From contig JANQMH010000040.1 of assembly GCA_028280195.1 (NCBI GenBank), forward strand, positions 1 through 63,783: a stretch of 63,783 bases of DNA, given 5' to 3'. Origin of the DNA: Exilibacterium sp. (lineage in GTDB: Bacteria > Pseudomonadota > Gammaproteobacteria > Pseudomonadales > Cellvibrionaceae). The notes beneath the pieces are model-generated. The model did not search any database. It was not told where the DNA came from and was given only the letters and a program-made list of their open reading frames with translations. This document shows positions 33,797 through 42,010 of this stretch, one piece after another; positions within the stretch are counted from its first letter, which is position 1, and the number at the start of each line of letters is the position of its first letter. Both the position numbers and the translations under genes were made by a program.

Positions 33797-35236
33797 CTAT
33801 ATCCCAATATAGGCCGTTTTCATCGTTGTATAAAACTCCGCTGCATAACGCCCTTGCTCACGGGGACCGTAGGACGAGCCCTTTGTGCCGCCAAAGGGCA
33901 CATGGAAGTCGACCCCCGCCGTGGGCAGATTGACCATCACCATGCCGGCCTTCGCCGCCCGCTTAAACCGTGTCGCCTTTTCAAGGCTAGTAGTGCAGAT
34001 GCCGGCGGACAAACCAAACTCCGTATCATTGGCAAGCGCCACAGCATGGTTAAAATCGCTCGCTTTCATCACGGAGGCAACAGGACCGAAGATTTCTTCC
34101 CGTACAATCCTCATCTCTGACGTCGCATCAGCAAACAGCGCTGGTGTCATATAATACCCCGGTGCATCCCCCTCGACAGCCTCGCCGCCACAAACAAGAC
34201 GGGCGCCTTCCTTGACGCCAACCTCAACGTAGTCGCGCGACTTCTTCAACTGGGACTCGTCAGCCAGAGGGCCAATGTGAACGCCGTCCTTCAAGGCGTC
34301 GCCCACGACTAGCCCACCCAAACGCATCGCAAGCGCATCAATGAACCGATCATAAATACCTTGTTCAACGATAAGACGAGAAGATGCCGTGCACCGTTGA
34401 CCGGTCGAGAAATAAGCGCCGTTCACAGCGCATTCTACCGCCTTGTCCAAGTCGGCATCGTCCAATACGACGAGAGGGTTTTTACCGCCCATTTCTAGCT
34501 GAACTTTCTTCATGGTGCGAGCGCATTCGGACGCAATATGGCGACCCGTATCAACCGACCCGGTGAAGGTGATAGCGTTGATCCCCTTATGATCAAGCAG
34601 CGCTTTACCAGCGACACCACCCGAGCCCATTAGCAGATTGAAGACACCTTTCGGCGCGCCAGCCGCTGCTATGATTTCGGCAAGGGCGTGCGCACACCCC
34701 GGGGCGATATTGGCGGGCTTTAGCACAACGCAATTGCCAAAGGCGAGAGCGGGCGCCGTCTTCCACGCCGGGATGGCGATCGGGAAGTTCCAAGGTGTGA
34801 TGGCGCCCACAACCCCAACCGGCTCCCGCGTAATATCGATTTCAATATCCGGGCGTACGGAGGGAAGTTTTTCACCCGCTAAGCGTAACGTCTCACCGGC
34901 GAAGAAGTCGAACACCTGCGCCGCACGGGCAACCTCGCCAATGCCTTCAGGTTTCGTTTTCCCCTCTTCGCGCGCGAGCAGATATCCAAGCTCCTCCTTA
35001 CGCGCAAGAATGCCCTGTGAAACGGCAGATAAAACCGCATGCCGCTGTAACGGGCCACTGACCGACCATGTAGCGGACGCCTCTGCTGCCGCATTGACCG
35101 CAGCATCGACATCGTCTGGCGTCGCTTGCGCATAACGCCCGATCACATCTTCTGTATTAGATGGATTGAGATTGTCGATGCGATGATCAGAACCACGCCA
35201 TTCTCCAGCAATATAGTTGTCAAAAAGTTGAGACAT
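33797..35236 (-). CDS. Aldehyde dehydrogenase, probably 2-oxoglutarate-semialdehyde type
   Basis: A 479-residue NAD(P)-dependent aldehyde dehydrogenase. Visible motifs are TPWNFPIAIPAWKTAPAL, the glycine motif FTGSVDTGRHIA, the catalytic Glu in LEMGGKNPLVV and the catalytic Cys in STGQRCTASSR. The C-terminal PFGGTKGSSYGPREQG is typical of alpha-ketoglutarate semialdehyde dehydrogenases in pentonate pathways. The adjacent XylX-like gene encodes the enzyme that would supply that substrate, which supports the specific call; by motif alone a succinate-semialdehyde role remains possible. Confidence 0.9.
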   Translation of the reverse strand: MSQLFDNYIAGEWRGSDHRIDNLNPSNTEDVIGRYAQATPDDVDAAVNAAAEASATWSVSGPLQRHAVLSAVSQGILARKEELGYLLAREEGKTKPEGIGEVARAAQVFDFFAGETLRLAGEKLPSVRPDIEIDITREPVGVVGAITPWNFPIAIPAWKTAPALAFGNCVVLKPANIAPGCAHALAEIIAAAGAPKGVFNLLMGSGGVAGKALLDHKGINAITFTGSVDTGRHIASECARTMKKVQLEMGGKNPLVVLDDADLDKAVECAVNGAYFSTGQRCTASSRLIVEQGIYDRFIDALAMRLGGLVVGDALKDGVHIGPLADESQLKKSRDYVEVGVKEGARLVCGGEAVEGDAPGYYMTPALFADATSEMRIVREEIFGPVASVMKASDFNHAVALANDTEFGLSAGICTTSLEKATRFKRAAKAGMVMVNLPTAGVDFHVPFGGTKGSSYGPREQGRYAAEFYTTMKTAYIGI

Positions 35237-35248
35237 AGGATGTCCTAT

Positions 35249-36454
35249 CTAAATCAAGCCGCGTTTTGCCAAATTGCGCATAAGGTCCGCAACACCGAAG
35301 GTCCATGGCGGGCATTCTGTGGCGTAGTTTACCCGGTTCGTCAGTTGACCTAGGTTTTCCGAAGATATCGAAACCACATCGCCCGGCTTGTGGGTGAAGC
35401 CACGACCTTCAACATCTCGATCCTTCGTTGGGGCGAACATCGTGCCAAGGAATAATGCTGCACCGTCGGGATATTGATGGTGGGCGCCGATCATCTGACC
35501 GACCATATCGCTCGGCTCACGGCTAAGCTCGGTCATCGAGGATTCGTCGTCAAGAACGAAACCATCTTCCCCCTCGATCCGAAGCCTGACCCGCTGCTGT
35601 TTGACCTCGTTTATCCCAAAGCCCTCATCAAACAGGCGAATGAATGGGCCAATCGCGCAGGACGCGTTATTGTCCTTCGCTTTACCCAACAGGAGGGCAG
35701 AACGCCCCTCAACATCCCGCAAATTCACATCATTGCCGAGAGTTGCGCCGACGATATCCCCTTTGGACGAAATAATTAGAACCACTTCAGGCTCTGGGTT
35801 GTTCCAGGATGAAATCGGGTGAATGCCGATCTCGGCGCCAACCCCAACGGATGATAGGATCTGAGACTTTGTGAAAATCTCCGCATCTGGCCCAATACCA
35901 ACTTCCAGATATTGACTCCAAATGCCCTTTCCAATCAACGTGTCCTTTAAATTTTCCGCTGCAGGAGAACCAGGTTTCAAGTTCTTGATGGAAGCACCCA
36001 TCGCACTTTCGATATCTTGACGCAAAACCTGCGCACGATCAGGATCGCCACTCGCTCGCTCTTCAATAACCCGTTCCAGCATAGAGACCGCAAAGGTCAC
36101 CCCGGCTGCTTTGACCGCATGCAAGTCGATTGGCGATAGAAAGTAGGGCTTGGTAGCATCGTTTTCGGGGCAAACAGAATTTTTGAGCACCACCTCGATG
36201 GGTCCGATATCTTCAGCACCACCGCTTTTGCCGAGCAGGTCGAAAAGCGCCTTGGCCGGAGCGACCTGCTCCGTCAAATCACGAACGGTGGGAAATGCCC
36301 TGGAAATATCCAACACCCGGCCACGCCAAAGCGCGACCGGGCTTGGCCCCCCCGCACCTGAATGCCAAACACGTCCCACCAGTAAAGCTTCGTCATGGTC
36401 ACTGGGGATGGCGGCATCAACGCCAGCGGCTAGTTTAGGCAGAATCTTCGACAT
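35249..36454 (-). CDS. FAH-fold 2-keto-3-deoxypentonate dehydratase (XylX-like)
   Basis: A 401-residue fumarylacetoacetate-hydrolase-fold protein of the long type found in pentose/pentonate pathways. Recognisable segments include DLHAVKAAGVTFAVSMLERV, WSQYLEVGIGPDAEIFTK, ISSWNNPEPEVVL, GNDVNLRDVEGRSALLLGKA and NASCAIGPFIRLFD. These closely resemble Caulobacter XylX, which dehydrates 2-keto-3-deoxy-D-xylonate to 2-oxoglutarate semialdehyde. Metal ligands are expected in the Glu/Asp cluster of PEPE and NDVN. Its start overlaps the end of the UxuA-like gene by 20 bp. Confidence 0.88.
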   Translation of the reverse strand: MSKILPKLAAGVDAAIPSDHDEALLVGRVWHSGAGGPSPVALWRGRVLDISRAFPTVRDLTEQVAPAKALFDLLGKSGGAEDIGPIEVVLKNSVCPENDATKPYFLSPIDLHAVKAAGVTFAVSMLERVIEERASGDPDRAQVLRQDIESAMGASIKNLKPGSPAAENLKDTLIGKGIWSQYLEVGIGPDAEIFTKSQILSSVGVGAEIGIHPISSWNNPEPEVVLIISSKGDIVGATLGNDVNLRDVEGRSALLLGKAKDNNASCAIGPFIRLFDEGFGINEVKQQRVRLRIEGEDGFVLDDESSMTELSREPSDMVGQMIGAHHQYPDGAALFLGTMFAPTKDRDVEGRGFTHKPGDVVSISSENLGQLTNRVNYATECPPWTFGVADLMRNLAKRGLI

Positions 36455-37457
36455 TTTTTAACCGACCGTTTTCAACAGCAACGCGCTTTGCAAAGTGTTG
36501 ACGCGCCGTATCGAGAACGCCGCGCATATATCCAGATGTATACAGATGACCCTGAAATCCATAACCGTCATCCTGCACATGATTTTCGGTCGCCAACATC
36601 GGCGCATGATCCGCCCGAACGAAAGCGTTGAAATCTTTAGCTTCCAACGCTTCAAACAGGCCAATCAAATCAATATCGCCGTCGTCCGGGAACGTCTCCA
36701 TGAAGTTATCGATTGTCCCTTTAATATTGCGAAAGTGGACGAACGCAATGCTGGACCCGAAGCGGTCTACAAGCGCAGGTACATCCTCGCCCAACTCGCC
36801 GAAGCAACCTGCACATAAGGTGATACCATTGGCCGGGCTGTTGCTGATCGACAACAAGCGATCAAAGTCAGCAACACTCGACATAATACGTTCAAGCCCA
36901 CAAATCGGGGTCAAGGGCGGGTCATCCGGGTGCATTGCCAAGACAACTTCTGCATCCTCCGCCGCTGGGAGAACAGCCTTCAAAAACCCCTCAAGATTCT
37001 CCCACATCTGCTCGACTGAAATTGGAGTTTCATTGTGCGGAGCGCTTGCCTCGGATAAGTCCGCAATGTTGAACGCACTCGTCATAGCACCAGCGCGCGC
37101 GTCCGCATCAAAGGCCGTGCGTACCACCATCGCATCAGCCAAAATTTGCGGCATGAAGTTGTAGCAGATAACTTTGACACCGGCCTTGCCCAGGAAACGG
37201 ATCGAAGAAATCCAATCATCGATTTGCTGCTGCGCGCCGTCTTTGGCAAAGATAATTTTATCAATCCCAGGGCCGGACTCCACGACGGGCACCTTCAGAC
37301 CAAATTTGGCCGCCCGATCGACCATGGCTGGAAAAGCATCAAACTTCTCCCGACTATTGCTCATATCATAATGGACGAGGTTCTCAATGCCAATTTGCCG
37401 TATCGCAGCGAGCCGTTCATCTGTTGGCGGAACAGCAACCATTGAAAGGTTGATCAT
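36435..37457 (-). CDS. UxuA-like mannonate dehydratase family enzyme
   Basis: A TIM-barrel metal enzyme of 340 residues related to D-mannonate dehydratase. Segments KVICYNFMPQ, VVLAMHPDDPPLTPICGLERI, LCAGCFGELGEDV, FVHFRNIKG, and VRADHAPML carry the expected His/Cys/Asp metal ligands. It is shorter than E. coli UxuA (about 394) and diverged, so a hexuronate substrate is not certain. Next to a XylX-like dehydratase it may dehydrate a pentonate or hexonate to a 2-keto-3-deoxy acid. It lies eight bases after the RraA-like gene and overlaps the FAH gene. Confidence 0.85.
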   Translation of the reverse strand: MINLSMVAVPPTDERLAAIRQIGIENLVHYDMSNSREKFDAFPAMVDRAAKFGLKVPVVESGPGIDKIIFAKDGAQQQIDDWISSIRFLGKAGVKVICYNFMPQILADAMVVRTAFDADARAGAMTSAFNIADLSEASAPHNETPISVEQMWENLEGFLKAVLPAAEDAEVVLAMHPDDPPLTPICGLERIMSSVADFDRLLSISNSPANGITLCAGCFGELGEDVPALVDRFGSSIAFVHFRNIKGTIDNFMETFPDDGDIDLIGLFEALEAKDFNAFVRADHAPMLATENHVQDDGYGFQGHLYTSGYMRGVLDTARQHFAKRVAVENGRLKNVEDSA

Positions 37458-37465
37458 AGCGCTTC

Positions 37466-38116
37466 CTATAAGACCTGATACTTCGTATAAGCGTCAACCA
37501 GGGGCATGCCCCCTTTCACAGCACGACGAAATTCGTTTTCGTTGTTGATTTTCTCGAGAGCGGCGGACAGCACATCGGCCTCAACTTCCTTAGGGATAAT
37601 GGCAACGCCATCGGCATCGGCAACAATAATATCACCTGGCTTGACCGAAACGCCGCCGAGCTCAATGCTCACATCATAATCAACCACTTTCTGACGGCTG
37701 TAGCTATCGAGCGCACAGGCGCCAGCGGCATACACCGGAAAATCCATCTCGGTCATACGGGTAATGTCCCGGATCGTTCCGTCGGTCACCACGCCTCTTG
37801 CGCCGTGCGACATGGCTGCCGTTGTCAGCAACTCTCCCCAGATGCCAGAGCGCGAAGAACTTCCGGTCGCGCAAACCACAACCTCTCCATCTTTGATGGA
37901 ATCAACCGCCTTCAACTCAAGGTCATAGGTGTTCGGATCGTCATAAGCGAAATCCACCCACAACAGACATTTGGCAACCCCGACGAGGGGGCGCCGAACG
38001 GTCATCCCGGGAAGCTGCAATGACGGGGACTGACGGCGATATCCAAGTCCATCCAGCGCATCCAAAACAACGGCTGAATACAAGTGTTCAGCCTCGTGCA
38101 ACCATTTTTCAGTCAT
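37466..38116 (-). CDS. RraA/HMG-aldolase family protein
   Basis: A 216-residue RraA-fold protein, a family that includes 4-hydroxy-4-methyl-2-oxoglutarate aldolases and oxaloacetate decarboxylases. The key segment is GARGVVTDGTIRDITRM, which holds the family G-x-x-x-D-G-x-x-R-D motif for metal and pyruvate binding. Other conserved parts are SSRSGIWGELLTTAAMS and VKPGDIIVADADGVAIIPKE. I chose the ATG at 38116 (MTEKWLHEAEHLY); the open frame continues to 38221 through the promoter region. As an aldolase it could split a 2-keto-3-deoxy intermediate to pyruvate. First gene of the ten-gene operon. Confidence 0.85.
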   Translation of the reverse strand: MTEKWLHEAEHLYSAVVLDALDGLGYRRQSPSLQLPGMTVRRPLVGVAKCLLWVDFAYDDPNTYDLELKAVDSIKDGEVVVCATGSSSRSGIWGELLTTAAMSHGARGVVTDGTIRDITRMTEMDFPVYAAGACALDSYSRQKVVDYDVSIELGGVSVKPGDIIVADADGVAIIPKEVEADVLSAALEKINNENEFRRAVKGGMPLVDAYTKYQVL

Positions 38117-38215
38117 CTCGCACCCATTTCTTCGGCATCTTTCAGGGAAAGTGGTAGTGTGGGTCATGCCGCTTAAACCCAACTCGCCCACTAAGCTAAC
38201 CCGAAATAAATAAAA

Positions 38216-38258
38216 TATCAATATCTTTTATTTTTATGGCATAACATTGTAGATATTG
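38216..38258 (-). promoter_or_regulatory. Shared operator, copy A, upstream of the ten-gene operon
   Basis: CAATATC (38219) and GATATTG (to 38258) are perfect inverted partners 40 bp end to end; extended 13-bp arms match at 10 positions. On the minus strand the motif ends in a -35-like TTGATA (38216-38221), with TAGCTT 17 bp downstream. The same motif precedes the TonB receptor at 40918-40962. Position upstream of -35 fits activator binding. About 100 bp of leader separate it from the RraA start. I see no gene in the rest of 38259-38528. Confidence 0.65.
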
Positions 38259-38528
38259 TTCAAAACCGCCAAAAATCGCTGAAAGCCTCGCTATCCATGG
38301 CCTCCCAGCGAGACATCGAAGGGTATGCCCTTTTTATTATCTGAATGAATAATTTGAAGCCGTTCGGTATCAGATGAGAAAAAGATTTCTTTGTAGTCGT
38401 TTAAACTGTTACTGGAATATGCTTTGCTTGAAAAAATAGGATCAGCAACAACACCGCCCAGAACTTATCGTTCTGGGCGGTTCCTTTATGGAAACACAAC
38501 AATGTAAACAGGCATTGCTTTGTTACTA

Positions 38529-40781
38529 TCAATTTCCGAAACGATAGTTAAACCGAATACCATATGACCGAGGTTGGAAGTAATTGAAGGTTCCACGAAG
38601 TGATCCGCCAGTTGTATTACTCAGCCAATACTCTTCATCAAAAGCATTATCAAGATAGGCCGTAACCGACCATTCATCGGCATTAATGCCCATACTCAGA
38701 TCAACGACAGAAAAGGAATTGATAAGGTCAGCTTCATCGCGACCCGTACCTTCATAAGTTTCATCGCGATAGATATAATCTGCTCGGAAAAACGCATCAA
38801 TTCCAGACGGGACAACATTTGGAGCAGTATATTCGATGGAACTTGAAAGAGACTCAGGACGTGTATTTGGAAATGGAATATTGTTCTCACCATCCAGCTC
38901 GTCAATCTCAGAGTCAATGTATCCATAATTAAAAGAGAAAAAGAGGTTCTCATTTAGTTGGGCAATAATTTCAACTTCATACCCTGTAAGAGTCGCATCA
39001 CTAACATTCTCACCCCATATTACTTCACGGTTCAGAGCCGATATTTCCTCAAAATTTCCGACCTGAAGACTAGAAAAATCTGCATAATACATAGCCAGAT
39101 TTACGCCAAGACGGTTGTCGAAAAAGCGTCCCTTCATACCAAATTCGTAGTTGGTGAGCTCTTCTTCGTCAACTGTGGGTTCAGCCAAATCGAGATCGAC
39201 AGCTAGCTCCGGGTTTGAGAACCCCGACCGTATACCTTGCGCATACTGAAAATAAGTCGTAAGGTTATCACTAACATCATAGTTTAATGCAATGCGAGGG
39301 ACGAAATTATCAGTTGTTTCGGTCGTGAAATCCTCAATAGATTGAAAGAAATCAGGCTCAACCGTGTCAATATCATAAATCGGATCAAAACCAAATACCG
39401 ATACATTACCCACTTTTTCTTGATTGAAGCGCAGCCCGGCTGTTAAGCGTAGCCGATCTGTGAAATCGAAAAAGATACTGCCGTATATACCGCTTCTCTC
39501 CAATTCAGCCGAATCAGCAGACACCACGTCGAATACGTATGATGTACTACTCACTCCATCACCCGCTAGTTCTGTAGACGCATTTTGGTTTTCTTCATTC
39601 AGATAGAATACACCAGCCAGCCAATTAAAGCGGCCGTCATAGTTGGAGGCAAGCTTAATTTCTAGCGACTCGGAACGATCAAATAAACTCGAATCTGAGA
39701 TGGCCACCGGAAATTCAGACCTATCCCGATCTTCAGTTCGATCACCCTCCCAGTCAAACTTAGCGAAAGCAGCAGTCAGTGTGTGATTATCAAAATCATA
39801 CTCTGCATTAAACTGAGCCAGCCAAAACTCAGCCGTTACTCGATAAGGGTGATCAAAGAAAACGTTACCACCGTTATTACCAATACCGTCGTCTTCGAGG
39901 AAATCTTGTACAAAGTAGTCCCCGCCGAGCCCAGTCAATGTCGCAATTCGACTGTCTCTTTGATCATCACTAAAATAGACATCCACGGGCAGCGCCGACG
40001 GCAAACCCCAGTCCTTCTCTTCCGCTGTTAGGGAGAAATCCAGGGTCAATGCATCGGAAGGAAGCCAACGGATAGCAACCCGTCCACCAAAGGCATCCAA
40101 TGATGAACTACCACCAGATGGACCCGCATTAGTTACGGCGCCATCTGAAGTTTCATTAAAGGCTACCGCTCGGACCGCTAGGTTATCTGCCAGCGGTACG
40201 TTCATGATAATGCGCCCAAACTGTGAATCAAACCGGCCTATATCTGCTGTTAGGTCTATTGAGAAACCGCCAGGATCAGGCTTATTGGTAACATAGTTAA
40301 TCGACCCCCCCAGACTATTACCACCAGAAAGCGTTCCCTGGGGCCCACGAAGAACTTCAATACGCTCTATATCCAAAAGAGAGTTGGTGTAGAAATAACT
40401 GGTGTCCAAGCCAACAATATTGAGACCATCAATACTGGCAGTTACCGTATCTGTAATACCACCCACTGAGTTACTGATACCGCGGATCGACACTGTTGAT
40501 TCGTTTGCATCTACCTGTGAAAACGTCACACTCGGAACGAGTTGTATGAAGTCAGCTGTGTCATCTATTCTCAAAGTCGCAATGTCGGCCTCACCAAAGA
40601 CCGAGGCGCTGACAGGAACCTCAAGAATATTTTCCTCACGCTTCTGGGCAGTCACCGTGATCTCCTCCAGAGATGCAAAACCTTCTTCGCCCTCCTGAGC
40701 GTGCCCTCCCCCGGAAATTACCATAATCGAAGCTACGCAAAATAATTTCTTACAATTCATCACTTTAAAATTAATTTTCAT
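38529..40781 (-). CDS. TonB-dependent outer-membrane receptor
   Basis: A 750-residue receptor. Signal peptide MKINFKVMNCKKLFCVASIM with cleavage after GGGHAQ. The TonB-box-like EITVTAQKREENI precedes the plug domain (VPVSASVFGEADI, DIERIEVLRGPQGTLSGGNS). A 22-strand barrel follows with GAVNADN-type alternation; the C-terminal strand is YGIRFNYRFGN, ending in Asn rather than the usual Phe. GGGGAG lies seven bases before the ATG at 40781, so I prefer it to 40796. It resembles Sphingomonad/Cellvibrio receptors for plant or algal compounds, but the ligand is unknown. It belongs to the island and shares its operator motif. Confidence 0.92.
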   Translation of the reverse strand: MKINFKVMNCKKLFCVASIMVISGGGHAQEGEEGFASLEEITVTAQKREENILEVPVSASVFGEADIATLRIDDTADFIQLVPSVTFSQVDANESTVSIRGISNSVGGITDTVTASIDGLNIVGLDTSYFYTNSLLDIERIEVLRGPQGTLSGGNSLGGSINYVTNKPDPGGFSIDLTADIGRFDSQFGRIIMNVPLADNLAVRAVAFNETSDGAVTNAGPSGGSSSLDAFGGRVAIRWLPSDALTLDFSLTAEEKDWGLPSALPVDVYFSDDQRDSRIATLTGLGGDYFVQDFLEDDGIGNNGGNVFFDHPYRVTAEFWLAQFNAEYDFDNHTLTAAFAKFDWEGDRTEDRDRSEFPVAISDSSLFDRSESLEIKLASNYDGRFNWLAGVFYLNEENQNASTELAGDGVSSTSYVFDVVSADSAELERSGIYGSIFFDFTDRLRLTAGLRFNQEKVGNVSVFGFDPIYDIDTVEPDFFQSIEDFTTETTDNFVPRIALNYDVSDNLTTYFQYAQGIRSGFSNPELAVDLDLAEPTVDEEELTNYEFGMKGRFFDNRLGVNLAMYYADFSSLQVGNFEEISALNREVIWGENVSDATLTGYEVEIIAQLNENLFFSFNYGYIDSEIDELDGENNIPFPNTRPESLSSSIEYTAPNVVPSGIDAFFRADYIYRDETYEGTGRDEADLINSFSVVDLSMGINADEWSVTAYLDNAFDEEYWLSNTTGGSLRGTFNYFQPRSYGIRFNYRFGN

Positions 40782-40917
40782 TATATTTCTCCCCATATTA
40801 GCAGTTCAAAGCCACGAGATTTACGACACGTTTTGCTTTAACCCCAACTAATTTGGCCAAGTGCAACTGCGCGTGTAACAAAACTGCTCCAATTATAATT
40901 ACAACTCAATCATATAA

Positions 40918-40962
40918 TGTCAATATCTTTTATCTTTTAATTGGCGTAAATTGTGGATATTG
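40918..40962 (-). promoter_or_regulatory. Shared operator, copy B, upstream of the TonB receptor
   Basis: CAATATC (40921) and GATATTG (to 40962) bracket 42 bp that align with copy A, including CAATATCTTTTAT, a GGC(A/G)TAA centre and ATTGT(A/G)GATATTG. On the minus strand it ends in a perfect -35 TTGACA (40918-40923), with AATTAT at 17 bp or TAATTA at 16 bp. About 140 bp of leader precede the receptor start. The gap 40782-41282 contains no gene that I can see. Confidence 0.68.
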
Positions 40963-41189
40963 AATAATTGTTAGCCGTAGTCAAAATTACAATAGACTAT
41001 CAAATAACTGGAGGCAGGGCCTATGGCGACCCAAAAAGTCAACAATGATTGACCTTAACCTATTGAAATCAAAAGAGATATTTCCTCTACTAGCTTATCT
41101 GCCAGACTCTTACTGAGAAAAATTACGAAAATCTCATTCCCTGCCAATTTACCTAATAGTAAATCCCATCTAACCGAATAAATAAATAA

Positions 41190-41208
41190 ATTTTATGTTT
41201 TATAAAAT
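41190..41208. promoter_or_regulatory. AT-rich palindrome upstream of the DsdA-like fragment
   Basis: ATTTTAT and ATAAAAT form a perfect 7-bp inverted repeat around five bases, 74 bp before the ATG at 41283. It could be an operator for the GntR regulator, but its sequence is low-complexity and does not match the copy A/B motif as a whole. Confidence 0.3.
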
Positions 41209-41282
41209 GTAGAATGTGAGAACTCAAAATACTTGGGACTAGCTGAGAGGTGCAAGAAATTTCCCGCTAAAGACAGGATAGT

Positions 41283-41921
41283 ATGGTTAATTTTACAGAG
41301 ATTAAATCGGATGAGCGCTCTAAAGAACTTCTTGTGGGCTACGCAGTCGCCGCTCAAGAGCTGGCGCACCAATTGACCGATAATGGTATTCAAATCAGCC
41401 CCGAAAGGCCGTTGGTCGTGTATTTGCCCTGCGGTTGGGGAATGCATGGCGGTCTTACATTCGGTCTACGTATGATTTTTGGCGAGACGGTTTTTGTTGT
41501 ATTTGTTGAGCCCATGGCGTCGGCTTGCATGTGCGTGGCGATGGCGCAAGGCGGCGGGAAAGCGGTCAGCGTGTATGATTGTGGTTTGAGTAATGATACC
41601 ATCGCGGCCGGGCTGGCGGTGCCGCACGCGTCGGAACTGGTGCTTGAAGTTGTTGGCCAGGATATCGACGCCTGTATCGCATTACCGGATCAGGCTTCTC
41701 GAGAATGGGTGAAACGGGTATGGGCCGATGCTCAGCTGAAACTAGAGCCCTCAGCGGCCATGTCGCTGGCGGCCATTGAGCCCCTCAAAATCGCCCTCGA
41801 GGATAAGCCCAACGCTGCAACTCAGCTCAACTTTGAAGCCGCTGTGCATGTCGAGTGGGCCACCGGCGGCTCCAACCTTTCTATATCAACACCATACCTA
41901 TCGGACGACCATATGAGTTGA
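41283..41921 (+). pseudogene. D-serine dehydratase (DsdA)-like C-terminal fragment
   Basis: The 212-residue frame aligns with roughly the C-terminal half of DsdA: LLVGYAVAAQELAHQL, PLVVYLPCG, GLTFGLRMIFGETV, AGLAVPHASELV and LKLEPSAAMSLA. The N-terminal half with the PLP-binding lysine is absent. The glycine-rich phosphate-binding loop (GVGGGPGG in DsdA) reads GWGMHGG, and the usual EPTHSPCM reads EPMASACM. PLP catalysis is therefore unlikely. The frame is uninterrupted, has its own ribosome site (AGGA five bases before ATG), and might be a repurposed domain rather than a dead gene. It lies upstream of, and in line with, the GntR gene. Confidence 0.65.
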
Positions 41922-42010
41922 TAATTCAGGCGATCAAGAGTAAAAAGTATTAAGGTTTCACTTGAGGCCAAACCATTATCTCGAACCATTATGCAGAGCA
42001 TGTTAACCAA

